A DNA stretch of 62,000 bases from Phoronis australis (Eukaryota > Phoronida > Phoronidae): NCBI GenBank assembly GCA_002633005.1, contig NMRA01000285.1:348427-410426 (forward strand). Reading direction: 5' to 3'. This document shows, in pieces, positions 1 through 13,400 of this stretch (positions are counted from its first letter, which is position 1; each line of letters starts with the position of its first letter). The position numbers and the translations under genes are program-made. The notes beneath the pieces were generated by a model. It saw nothing but the letters and a program-made list of their open reading frames with translations. It did not search any database and was not told where the DNA came from.

Positions 1-1900
1 GGGGAGGAACGGCCCATGAGTGAGCACTGAGACAAATATGAGTTTCCCTGTCTTTTCTACAGTCTGGGCAATCGCATCTTACTGTGCAATCCTCAGTCAT
101 TTAGCACAACTATGACAAAGTACTGTGTCGCATTTTGATTGAGAATTCTCAGCATTATAATCGTCTTTACTAAAGACACTATATTAAACAAGTAAGCATG
201 TTTGTAGCATGCCTGCAACAAAAGGGGTGGTTTGAGGGAAAACACCATAACGATCATCCCCTCATTTTGGGAAAAAACAAAACTCCTTCTGGAGGTGAGA
301 AGCAGAAATATGCCAACCAGGGGAATTGGTGCACTCCTGCAGTGAATTTTTCATTGAGTGGCCAAGGAACATTGAAGTCTGCCAGCAAGGTACAAAATTG
401 ATGTCATTTTTATTATCCTGGCACACCATCATGGTTACCACAGCCACTGAAGACGTGAGGAAAGTGTGATGAAGGCGTGGAGATTAACCGTGAGGGAGGC
501 ATTAACCAAATGGGACATAAGCGTGAGGGCTCCCTGGAGAGTAAACGCGAAACCGTGAATGATTTATCTCACATCTGCATTCCAGTTGCTCTCCAGTCTA
601 GATAGCTACGAGGTAGACCAGATGAAGTCTAATGACTCAGTGGCTGTTCTGTATTCTGTTGTTGTCCGGAATAGACCTGCTTGTTACTTTTACGCGATAG
701 ATTAGTTTTTTTTTGCTAGTTTCACTCTGATACATGAATTTAGTCTAATTTGCATTTTAGGCTTTAAACCTAATGCTGTGTTAGGCTTTAATCGCAACAC
801 AGCTGTTTTGTAGTAATAAAACCACCAACTGTGACTTCTGCTTTAGAGCTGAAGATGAACCTTCATCAACTGACGACTTCAAATTGTACATGTTCACGCC
901 TACAACCCTGTTTGGCTAATTGGCTTTTACAAACCACATAACTGTAGTTAATTGTTCATCCAAGATTGTTGTGATCAGGTGAATGACCAGCAAATGATTA
1001 CAGAGTTTGTCATTTTGAACATCCTTGTTGTCAACCAAAACGGATGGGAAATTAGCTTCCCATGTTCTTGGTTTTATTCAATTCTTTGTCATGTTAAATG
1101 AAATCTAATGTCTTTGTAAAATGCTTGGTTTTGTTTTGTGAAGTGAAATTGTGGATACAGTTTCGGACTTTTATACCAAGTCTGCAGATTTTGTTAAGAA
1201 ATGTTTGAAGTATGCATCAGACTTGGTTCTTTTTACTGTGACAAAATTTCTTTCAAGTTCACATACTGATTGTTATCCAAGTGTGTGGTATCGCATGATG
1301 GATTAACTTATCAGGTAAAGAAGCATTCAGTCATCTGCTTTTGCAGTTTGTTGTGTGTACAATATTAATGTTCTATACTCACCTGTGTCAACACTCACTT
1401 GTTGGGCTTAGAGTCCACACCTAATTTATATGAACTGGTCTCAATAATTTTAGCTACCATCATGAATTTAGTTTTAGCGACGTCTTGCCATATTCAGGTG
1501 TGGAAATAACCATTCACTACTCAAGAAGACTAAAATCATGGTTCTTTTGGTTCTCGTGCATTCAGTTATTGCAGTGGTGTGCAGGAAGGTGCCCATCTCA
1601 GATTTTGTGTTAACTGAGATTAGTTAAGGTAACTGACGTGTGAAAGTATTTTAATCTTAAAAGTGTTAAAGAGAAGTCTTGTTTACGTCATCGTTTGCAG
1701 GAGTGCAAGTTATACACTTATATCACATTGCACAGTTGACTATCACTATGGTTGAGTGCCAAGTGTTCTGTGGTCACATGTGAGTATTACAGTGGGATAA
1801 TGTGAAATTTCAGAGTAAAGTTTTGAACATTCCATGATGAGTAGTCAAGGGTGAGAAAGTGTGAAATTTTGACTGACTAGGTACTAATCATAACATAATC
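1..1900. other. Non-coding stretch, possible 3' UTR or intergenic
   Basis: No recognisable protein segment on either strand. The sequence is AT-rich and unique-looking. AATAAA-type hexamers occur on the plus strand near 815 and at 1907-1912, so part of this stretch could be the 3' UTR of a plus-strand gene lying before the window. Open frames of 60-70 codons near the start match no family I know. Confidence 0.3.
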
Positions 1901-1906
1901 TATAAC

Positions 1907-1933
1907 AATAAAAGTGTGTGTATCATATTTATT
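1907..1933. promoter_or_regulatory. Opposed poly(A) hexamers (possible convergent 3' ends)
   Basis: AATAAA on the plus strand at 1907-1912 and its reverse complement TTTATT at 1928-1933 face each other within 27 bp. This is what the meeting point of two convergent transcripts would look like. The minus-strand partner could be a very long 3' UTR of the transporter gene ending at 7407, but AT-rich DNA gives such pairs by chance. Confidence 0.25.
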
Positions 1934-3230
1934 CAACATTCAAATTGTTCAAAATGTATTATTTAAAATTTGAAACCTCAACCAACAAAATAAAACATTT
2001 CCCAACTTAAAATATCAACACCAATATTCGTGCCATTTGTCAGATCTATCTGAAGACAACTTCTACATGTAATAAAACTGACGGTTCTGAACAGGAAAGA
2101 CAAGTACATCAGATCTTTACTTTTTGGTAAAAATAAATACTTTACAGCATCCTAAAAATAAATTTACACATTTCCTTATGACACACAAAGATGGCGTACT
2201 TAAAAATTAACACATCTATCTTTGTACACAACAGTCCTCTGTTAATACAGAATAACTCTCATCAGTCAGATTTTCGCTTGGTCAAAGTTTTGCAGTATGT
2301 GTGCTGTAGTTCATGTTCTTAGCTCTTCAGATTTCGCCTTACTCGGATGAAATTTGGTTGGATCCAACATATGTAGTAATAGTATATTAACAAAGGTTTT
2401 CATTAAAAATGGTTTCATTAAAAATGACCCCATCAGTTCATAACACAGATCCTACACAAAGTAAACACTACACAAACATAGCACCAATAAACCTAACAAT
2501 AACAAAGCAACATGTTCACAACCAATAACAAAACTCCCTCACCACAGTATTTTCATAACATCATTCCTAGCCAATAAGCTAAATGAGGGTATGCTGGGAG
2601 TAATTTAAGTAATAGTTTGATATAACGTGCCTACATTTTTAAGAACCAGTTTTCTCCATTGAATAATGGGGATCAAATTGCTTCTCAAAATGTGGCCACA
2701 TTTTATACGATTATTACCTTAATTTTTATAATAAATGTAGCGCATACACAATGAGGGCCTTCTAGGAAGTCAGTGCTGAAACTGAAGAGGCCATCCTCAT
2801 TTTAAATATTACAAAAAGTAAAAAAAAAATTAAATGAAAACCGAACCTGAATGAGTACAAAAAATCAAGTACTTTGGAGTCGGCACAAATGTTAACTTGA
2901 TCCTGCCAGAAAAAAAATTGCATTGTGTAGAGCAAGTTTTCTGAAAGAAATGGGAGATCATGCAAGACCACGTAAATGTGTTTCGTTAGTAAGCTCGAAA
3001 CCTCGACGACTAGCAAAATGGTGGCCACTAATTAAAAGTGATCGGTCGATGAGACCATGATACTGAATGAAGAAACTGCTAATCACGGCTTCTGTTCCAC
3101 AAGTAAAAATATCTCGTAATTCGTCATGAATACCTTGCATTACGGAATGTGCCCCTCACTGATGCTGTATGGACATGTCTGTCGGGTGAATGACCATTAA
3201 TATAATAGATTCTTGAGATAAATTCAGGTG
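1934..3230. other. AT-rich non-coding stretch
   Basis: No coding similarity, RNA gene or clear repeat structure recognised. The short open frames at 2762-3140 on the minus strand have no family features. Confidence 0.3.
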
Positions 3231-3239
3231 ACAGATCTT

Positions 3240-4900
3240 TGTGGAATGTCTGCTGTATCCTACAAAATGTCCACCAGATGGCATGGAATATTGTCATCTC
3301 TCACAACTACTTGCCAAATTTCATGAAAATACATTCAAAGACCTCAAAGGATACAAAAGCAAACGTATACTAAAAAAACTGCCATTAATAACCACAGCCG
3401 TAGTCGAATCCATCCATCCGCTGTCAAGTTAATAGGAATACAATTGCAAAGTTTAAAAAACATCTTGAAAGTGGTTAAAGAGAAACAACTGCAGAATAAA
3501 CTGATGCAAAAAAATGTTACTAGGGGGCACCGCAGCAGCTAGACCTTTTTCAAAACTCAAATCAGTCATGCTCTTGTCAGTAGGAACACATCTGCCAAAT
3601 TTCATAACCATCCTCTGCGCAGTTTGGCACATACAGAAGCAGACAACGAAAAACACTAAACATAATTAAAATGGCCCTAGTTGGTGCAGAATAGATCCAA
3701 TCCATCACAAAAAATAAGGGTGCTGTGGTTTACAAATTTGTTTGCCCAATTTCAAGAAAAAACATAAAAGAACTGACGTTACACATGCAAACGTAAAAAT
3801 AAAATTGCCACTAGGGAGCACAGCTGTAGTTGATTTGGTATGAAACTCGCCGTCATCTCTGCCGTCTCCATAGGAGCACATCTGCTAATATTGTGCATAA
3901 GGGTAAAGCAGATACAGCCATGGCCGCAAAAAAATTGCCACTACGGAGCACCAGAGTAGTCGAACATGTCCAAAAATCAACTAAAGCCTTACTCTTCTCA
4001 TCACTTCTCCAAACTTTGATAATGATCCTTCAAGCAGTTTGCTGGATGGAGAGGGTGATGTATAAAAAGTACTCAAAAACCTTTAAAATGCTGCAGAATA
4101 GGTCAAATTCATCCTAAAATGAGAAGGCGTCAACGTCTCCTTAATAGAAATTAACATTTGCAATACAAATTAACGTTTGCAAAATTCCATGATACAAACA
4201 ACAGCAGCTACACTTCAAACTTATCCAAAAACAGGAACCTGTCATCGTCTCTTTAATGGAAACCTATTTATTAAATTTCGTAAAACTAGTCCATCAAGGA
4301 TATTCAAAGATACAGAGAATAATGGAAAAATACGAAATTGCCACGAGGGGGCACAGTTGTCGTCATCTGTTGTAAACTTCATATAAATACACTTGCCAAG
4401 TTTAATAAAAATCCTGAAGAGGATTTAGGAGATACAGCCATAAGAGAAAAGAAAACTGCTCCTAGGAGGCGCCACAGTAGTTGAAGCCGTTGAAAAATCA
4501 ATGCCAGCCATCCTCTTCAGAGTATTAACATATATGCCAATTTTCACAATCATAGTTAAGAGTGGTTTGGTTCATATAGGGGCAGCTGCCAAAAAAAATG
4601 ACTCGAAAACAGTGAAAATGGCCACTAGGTGGCACAAAATACTTCAAATCTATCTGAAAATTGGAAGGTAGCATCATCTCACTAGCAGATACCTATTTGT
4701 CAGATTTTATGAACATCCATTGAGGATTCAGAGGTAAATGTAAAAAAACTAAAATTGCCATTAAAGGGGTGCATCGGTGGTTGGATCCGTCAGAAAATTC
4801 ATTCATGATGTCTATCATCAAAAGTACGGTATGTGCAAAATTTCATGAACATATATCAAAGAGTTTTGAAGATAGTCTGCGGAAGCTGGACGAATGGAGA
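3240..4900 (+). repeat. Composite interspersed repeat, copy 1 ('GCCACTAGGGGGCAC' family)
   Basis: A series of degenerate sub-repeats of roughly 150-200 bp. Each has a block like TTGCCACTAGGGGGCAC, a block like CCAAATTTCATGAAAATC and a block like GGAGATACAGCCATGGGCG. The same blocks in the same order recur at 7890-8575, 15645-16395, inside 9463-10664 (reverse orientation) and at 39990-40230 (reverse orientation). They carry no conserved ORF, so this is a non-autonomous or satellite-like dispersed repeat. The 5' and 3' limits given are approximate. Confidence 0.7.
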
Positions 4901-4919
4901 GGGATGATGACAACATAAA

Positions 4920-7330
4920 AATGTCATTCAATGATTACTTTTCTGAGGACCAGCACAGTCTAATTCATTGTTGAATGTTTGTGTCCCCAGTAGAAACACT
5001 GTGGGAGGTAACCTGCACGAGTACGGCACCATATCGAAAAGAAAATCAATATTAAATCCTATCAATAAATCTTTCTTTAACAGTTGTGTAGCCCAACTAG
5101 GTGGCATCACAATCAAATTTCATTTGATTCACTTGTTTCAACTTGATGATAGTTGACATTCACATGGAGAGTGGTGCGAAACCGCTGGCTACAGAAGCGA
5201 CTGCAGTTTTTGGCAATTTTAGCAGACATCGATCTGAAAAGAGAAATTATTGCGTGCTTACATCTTGTGTCAATAATCTCGGGTAAGTATAATACAAAGA
5301 TGACATTAATAACTTTTCGATACTACCGAGCAGGTGTGTACAGCTGAACCTCATCAGAATGTACCCTGTTTAGAATGTTTATAGCCATACAACATAAAAA
5401 CTTCCGAGTCCCAACTTACCTCATATGTTTGATACCAGCCACAGTAATATTTATGACAAGGACCTTCAAGACGTTTACATCAATACAACGCTAAACATTT
5501 CCCATCCCTCAGTCCTATTGACTACGTTCATTTATGACTACGACACAGTCTGTTAAACATGCACATGCCAACAGTACAAACACTGTGTCGTGTTTTGAGT
5601 TGTGTGTGACAGGCACCACTACTACAATACTAGAATTCAAAAGACGCCTACTGGGTCAATATGTCAGGAAATGAACACATTCCAATTAGTTTGAATCGCA
5701 AAGCTGAGATTAAAGTATGTCAGAGCAGCTAGCAACAGACTGAAAGTAAGTGAGAAGCGTTGTTTGGTCCAGTCAACCATTTCTACGCTTGTTTACAATC
5801 TGGGAAGAAATAGCAATGGACTAGAACAGCCTGAAACGTCTGATATTCATGGCACGCCGCACAAACTTAAGTGGACAAGCTGCAATCAGGTGGTTCTGAC
5901 AAGCAAGGGCTCAACACATCTCCATGGGCACTTTCTCCATGAAAAGGAGTCAAAATTTTCATTAAATTGTAAATGTCCAACAGTTGCGGTGGTTGGTTAG
6001 ATCATTTAAAAATATGACATAACATTATTTTTAAGACTGCAGCTCATCGGGAAAATCAGAAACTAGAAACTAAAAAAAAACTGAAAAGAGATTATCCTCA
6101 TTCAGAAGATAATTCACCAGCATGAAACAACTTTTCTAAAGCGGACTTTGCCCGTTTGCTTGCATTTGTAATTGATGTTGAATTGTTTATAATTGAAATT
6201 AGATTATACTTTATAGGTTTTCACAAAATGTAGAATTTTTTCAAGAAACATATCTATTTTAGTCTGCCAAATAAATTGGCAAAAATAAGCTTTCTGAAAA
6301 AAATTACACTTTCCACAAGAAGTATGTGGAAAAACATGAAACATCATACACCTCAGTTGGTACTTTAATCATCACCAAAACAGATATGAAGTTCTCAGCT
6401 GAACAAAGCTTTAGTCCTGACTTCAAACAGATCCCTCGTGGCTGTTTTCTTATACCACAGCTAGTTTGACACAAAAAATTTCAAATTTCACAAATTTCCA
6501 GATGTAACAACAGAAAGCCACCGTGACAAACAAAGAAACACAAACACCCCAGTCAGCTCACACATGTCCCTGTTTCCTGACATGAAAGCGGGTTGAAAAT
6601 AAAGCACAACCGTTTTCCAAACTCGATGCAAAATGATAAAAGTGACAGCAATAGGTCGGGAACAAATAACATTGTTTCTACAGATTTCTTTTTGTATCAC
6701 GTATTAAAATAAATGAATAATGAGCACAATAAGTGGTCTAACACATTTCTTAGTTCATAAACCATTAAGTACAAAACCATTCAAGTTATGTTCCCCATGC
6801 AACCTTATTCTCAGCAGTCATGCATCGACAAAACTACCAAAACCCAAGGATTGTGACTTACAACTTGGTTAGTACTACACACTAGGTGTCGCCGCTAAAG
6901 CAACTGTTTAACTGGCATTGTATCAAGCAGCTGAAAGAGAACGCAGTGCCTACCATTACACACACATACACACAGACTGCTATGTTGCACAAATCACAGA
7001 CAATCCAACTAAAAAAAGAGAATCCTCTCCAAATTTCGGTTAACGGCCGTGAACGGTGTATTTCTCCTAAGTTTGTTGGTCTCATAAGGAGCATGATTAT
7101 GCTTTCAGCGTCTGGTGATGGAGGGATTTCCTTTCATGGAAGAAAGCTTGTCCATTCAATGCATGAGTGAGAGTAAAGTCGGTGAGAACCATAGCAATGA
7201 AGAATGTTTTACAAGATTCGTTTAACATAGCATTTGAAACCTAACTCTGGATCAAGGCTGACAAAAAACACAACACAATAAATAATTATATTTACAAATA
7301 AGTGCAACAATACAACATATGTGTACGACT
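4920..7330. other. Non-coding stretch downstream of the transporter gene
   Basis: No recognisable protein or RNA gene. It lies 3' of the minus-strand transporter stop codon and could hold its 3' UTR, but I see no AATAAA on the minus strand close behind the stop. Confidence 0.3.
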
Positions 7331-7406
7331 TATAGCACGAGTGGTATGAATGCATGCATCTGGTTTGATCTAGAGCATATTGGTAAGCATGGAATGAGAG
7401 TACAAC

Positions 7407-10400
7407 TCACTGTTCTTTGAGATCGGCAGAAATCTGCTCCAAGGTTCGGTTCTTTGTTTCTGGCACCAGGGCGAAGATGTATAAAACGGAGAGAGAGCAG
7501 ATGATGGCATATATGAAAAAAGTGGATGAGACACCAATGGAATCTGTGGAGAAAATAAGTCACATATTAGTGTAACGTCCAGTTCTACCGAAATACATGA
7601 CATGACATGGTCACAAGTTTGTGTCACATCCAGTACTACACAAATACATAACATGACATAGTCACGTTTGTGTAACACCCAGTACTACACACAAATACAT
7701 GACATGACATGGTGATATGTTTATGCTACATCAAGAACTACACAGTCATGCACATAACACGACAGGGTCATATTTTGGGAACACGACCACTTAACGTGTA
7801 ATTAGTCCCTAGGATATACTGTGAAGTCTGGGAAATCAAAATAAATGGAAACCCACAAGAAACTAAACAACAAACTAAACAACAAATTAAAATCCATCAA
7901 GGACCTTTGAAGATACAGAGGTAAACTTAAAAAAAAAAAATTGCTACTAGGGGGCACACCTGTAGTCCAATTGTCCCGAAAGTCGTCGTCATCCGTTATC
8001 AACTTCATATGAACACATTTGCAAGATTTAACAAAGATCGTGTAGAGCGTTTAAGAGACACAGCCATGGGCGCAAAAACAAAAAAACTGTCAATAGGAGG
8101 CGCCACAGTAGTTGAAGTTGTCGGAAAATCGTCAACCATCCTTTTCATAGTAAGAACAGTACAACATACATGCCAATTTTTCGCAAGCATCCTTAGAGTG
8201 GTTTGGTTGACAGAGGGGCGGACGGCAAAAATGGACTCGAAAATAGTAAAAATGGCCACTAGATGGCGCAAAATGCCTCGAATCCATCCGAAAATAGGAG
8301 GATAGCGTCATCTCATTAATAGATGCCTATGTGCCAAATTTCATGAAAATCGGTCAAGGATTTTTAAAGATACAGACTGAGGTAAATGTACAAAATTAAA
8401 ATTGCCCATAGGGGGCATAACGGTATTCAGATCGGTCCAAAACTCGTGATCCTCAATAAGATCCTGTAAGGGGTTTAGGAGATACAGCTGCAGACGCTGG
8501 ACGCCCAGATGCCTGGACGGCCAGAGATGACGGCAATATGCACCCACATATAAATATATGTAGGCGCATAAAAATGCTTCCAACAATTAAGTTTGTAATT
8601 GTAGTCCATTTGAACAGTTTGTTCTCAAGACACAACAAATTTCCAATTCAGTGCTTTCATTCAGAGATCAATTAGAAATCTCCTTATTCTGCAAGTTAAT
8701 GCATTAGGTCCTATTATAAAGACACTAAAATGCAAATTATGACACTGTTAACTCAAGCACTTAACAAATTTGCAAATTTCTGTTGAATTGATGATTGTCG
8801 TAAAATAGTATGCAGAAACAAAATTATCGTAGTGGTGTAAACAATGCATTAACTCCATCACTTAACGAGCCTGTTGAAGACAAACTTGTTGTTTTAATCA
8901 TTATGAGAATCAAAGTACATAGTACAGCATCTCACCAATAATATTGAGGAATGTCATGGTCACCACCAGATTTGTTGACCAGTTTAATATAGTTGCCAAG
9001 GAGACCGCTCGACCTTTCAAGGATGATGGGAATATTTCGCTGAGTATCAGCCATGTAACTGTAAACAGACAGTGATTAGAGGCACACTCTTTCGTACCGG
9101 GAATATTAAGTAATCACACATGACATGGCATATTCTATTTGGCCAATTAGAACACGTCAAGAAACGTCAATTTCATAATTTGCATGGTTTGAAGAGTACA
9201 GTTAATAAAAGAACACCTTTAGTATTTCTATAGCATAAAAAATTATATCTGAAGTTTAAAAACCGGACGATCACCGATAACATGCAGAGCTCAGTGACCC
9301 TGCAACTATGGTGATGACCAGCTACTGACTATATTCTATGTATTTCTCACTTCACTCTTTGGATGTTACCTGAGCAGTATGTTGGCACTTGTTGTCCTAA
9401 ATTGTTGTAAATATGATCTTGATGATGTCTAATGAAAAGACGAAACGTTGAATTGAACATGAAACAGCTTATTATTTAAAATGACTTATTCTTATTAAAA
9501 TGACATAGGCAAAAAATTGAATTTCGGACCTCAAAAGCGAGGCCCCCTATATTAATATAGGGGGCCTCGCTGAAAGGAGGCCGGAGAGCGGGGCCCCCTA
9601 TATTAATAAGATGACGACAGAAGAGGACAAATTTCGGACGGATCTGACAACCATTGTGCCCCCTAGTGGCAATTATTTTTTTACATTTACCTCTGTATCT
9701 TTAAAGGTCGTCTAAAGATTTTTGTGAAACTTGGCATATAGGCACCTGTTAGTAGGATGATGCTATATTCCTGTTTTCGGAAGGAGTCAAGGTATTTTGC
9801 GCCACCTAATAACCATTTTCACTGTTTTTTGGCATCCGCCTCTCTATCAACCAAACCGCTCTTTAAGATGATTGTAAAAATTGGCATGCATGTATTTTCT
9901 TACTATGAAGAGAAAGCCTGACGATGATTTTCTGATTAATCTGGCTACTGTGGCACCTCCTAGTGGCAGTTTATTGGAGACATGATGCTATCTCCCTATT
10001 TTCCGATTTATTTGAGACATTTTGCGCCACCTAGTGGCCATTTATGTTTTTTCCAATCGTTTTTTTGGCATCTGCTCCTCTATCAACTAAACCATTCTAT
10101 GGATTATTGTGAAAATGGATATATCTGTTCTCAGTTTGAAGAGTATGGCTGACGATGACGACTAACTACTGTGGCGCCTCCTAGCTTTTTTGCGCCTATA
10201 GCTGTATGTCCTAAGCCTACTGCAGGATCTTAATTAAATTTAGCAAGTGTATTCATATCATGTTGAGAACAGATATTGACAACTTTCAGGTGCATTGCCC
10301 CCTAGTGGCCATTCCATTTTTTCCGGTCTTCCTTTGTTTCTCTATAGTTTCTTGACAGATTTTTATGGAAATTGGTAAATACTTTCTATTAAAGAAACGA

Positions 10401-13400
10401 TGTTTCAGTTTTCGGATGGAGTTGACATGTTTTGCGCCATCTGGTGGCCATTTTTATGATACAAATAGATGTCACAAGAAGCATGCTGTTTGTGATGCCC
10501 AATTGCTTCAAAATTTTTCGCTCTCCGGCAGCCTTTCGGCGAAAGGAGGAAGGAGAGCGGGGCCCCCTATATTAATATAGGAGGCCTCGCTTTTGAGGTC
10601 CGAAATTCAATTTTTTGCCTATGTCATTTTAATAAGAATAAGTCATTTTAAATAATAAGCTGTTATGAACTTTTTTGTTTGTGCGGCGATCGTCTGGTTT
10701 TTAATGTTATTGTGTCCAAAAACTGATTTAATTAACAATATTTGAAGTGTTTCTTAACTGTGCGTGTCATATTCCCAGTCATTTGAATTTCAAAATGGAA
10801 AATGGTCAATCTTTAGACATCTTAATACTAGACCGGGCGCAAGCGCTACTGCAGCTGACAACTTGACGCCATATTGGAGAGTGTTACTAGTCACGTGACA
10901 TGGCTAATTGCCGTGTAAACAATCAGGGTAAATTGTCCTTTTCAAAGCGCGATATCTAACAAATAAAAACAGGCCAAAGAGTGTGATTTTTTTCCAGAAA
11001 CATAAAAAAACATGTGATGTAGCACTTACGTGCGTTTTTTAAGAGTTAACGTGTCAATAGGGAAAATATCAAACTATAAGAAGATTGCAACCACTGGAAG
11101 TTTCTCGAGCGGCCTGAGCGGCTGCACGCCTGTCAATCCACTGAGAGCATTATTTTTTCTTTCATTTTTTCAAGAGAAACCACTAAAATCGCGCAAATTT
11201 ATCATTTAATTCGTGTCGCTTGATGTAAATACATTTTTTCCAGGAGACGTGCCGCTCACTCGGGAATTATACTTTCCGGGTCGCTTTTAATGTCTAAATT
11301 TAATGTGAACTACTGTGAAAAATGACCTCATTGGGGTCATATAAATAAATGACAGGTTTTTAAAGTTCATTAGGGCATTCTCCGGTTCAGTACAGCGGTT
11401 GTGAGCATGTGATAACATCTAGCTCCTTTGTTAACTGCTGAGCGTCTTTTTTTTCTGGTAGGACAACATGCAGATAAATTATCTACCAGGCTTATAACCA
11501 ATCAAACCCAGTAAGTTGGTACTTTTGGACAGAATAGACTGTCTTAACTTCGATTGTAGTTGGGCGATTTTGATGATTCAAAAATAATAGCGCTTGATCA
11601 GTAATTGATGGGCAATTCAGAAATGTCATTGGTTTATGTTCAAACATTTTATAACTTAACTTATTTTTAACAGCACAGCCCAGTGAGGATATAACATACG
11701 ACCTTATCGGAGATTAGAGCAACTATCGAACAAAAGAGAGCTGACCCTCCAACCCTAATTGCCAGAATGGACTTAATCAGTCGTCAGTGTAAGATATTGG
11801 CTACAACGATTATCCGCCCAACTTTTTCTGATATACAACTTAGCAAGTTAGACTCAACGGGAGAATGCTGTAATGTAAACAGGAAAGAACACAGACTCAA
11901 TTCCTTTCCTGTGCATCGCCAACGTACAAATATTCTTCTCTCATGCACGGTATTCCTCTCTCATGGATCTGAAGTCCCCTCCCCCCAATCAAGCACCAGG
12001 CACTTGTTGGCATTTTGTAGTATCCCCGCACCGTGTAATTGTGTGCTCACAAAAGAGACCAGCCCCGCTCCCACACATTATTTCGGTTCCTATCCATCCC
12101 CGCCCTTAATCTGATATACGTACTGCGCGACCCTCAGCCGAGAAACTTAAAATAAATTCTTCTCTCGCGCACTGCTGTCTGCTTATCCCAACCCCTTGTT
12201 GTGGGGGAACCGTTGAATAATGACGCGACAGGTTTTCACGGACGTGGGGGTAATTTTTTCATGGCCTGAAAATTCTTCACATTAAATTTAGACCCTGTGA
12301 AAAAATTAACCGGAGTCATTTTTCACGGGATCATAATTAATACTACATCGACTCGGTTGGGTATTTCGCTTATGAGTGGGAAATTCTGTATTTTAGGTCA
12401 AGGTTGGATGCGCAATTCAGTCATTTAGGTTTAATATTTTGGTTACTATGCACTTTACTTTTTTTGCGCACGTTTAGTCACAAAACAGGGAGCTCGTAAG
12501 CAAGCTGTGCAAATCTACAAAATTTCCAATATCAACTTCGACATAAGTAATAGACTTTGCAGGGATTTGTTCGTTTGTTTTGATACAGCAGAAAACATCT
12601 GGTTTTGGAATACATAATATTAAGAAATGAGTTTTTAAAGCAGTATATAATTTCAATGGAGAATTCACTATTCACTTAGATGTACTGATTTTGATGGCTG
12701 ACGAGTAAGTTCGGAGATGATATTTTTCAGTACAAGTAAAAATACCAAATATTTACTTAAATATAATTAGCAAACAACATCATCATTGGATAACAGCATA
12801 CGGTGGTCAACAATTATCTTTTTAATCAATCTTATATGGTTTCAATCACCAAGACTGATGTGGAAAAAACGCATATAGCTGCTCCGCCTAATCTTCATGG
12901 CCGAACCAAAAAAAACTCATGACTCAATGGCAGGACCAAAAATCTTAACTCTTTGGCTGCAGGCATAACACTGCGAGCCCCTGCATTTCCTGACTGATGC
13001 CATAGGGCTCTCAGTGTTTTCCGCCATTTTTGTCCCGTGTAGCAATCTCCAATATGGCATCATATTGACAATGTGAGCTGCATGTATCTGAGTGGCGCGC
13101 GCCCGGTCTATGTGATGTCTATGGGTCAATCATTCCTGAACAGCAGTTTGACAAGGCAGGTGTTAGACCACTCCTTGTGAAAGGCAGCATGAATTTCTGA
13201 TCAGATTTCAAATATTGGTCGACAGATGATAATGCTGCAACCAAGCAAGTCTCCAAATTCTCATGAAAGGCACATAACATGTCATGTGACATGAGACTTC
13301 AATGCTATGATTTGTTTTTTGGATGAGATGTAATCATGGTTCTTGTTGTAACAACGTGATCATCTTTACCAAGTAGACAATGTCTAATGTATAGATGAAT

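Noticed and set aside
11767-12114. 115-codon plus-strand ORF
   Set aside because: No domain, signal peptide or homologue recognised; it lies within a candidate transposon and has composition like its surroundings, so I do not call it a gene.
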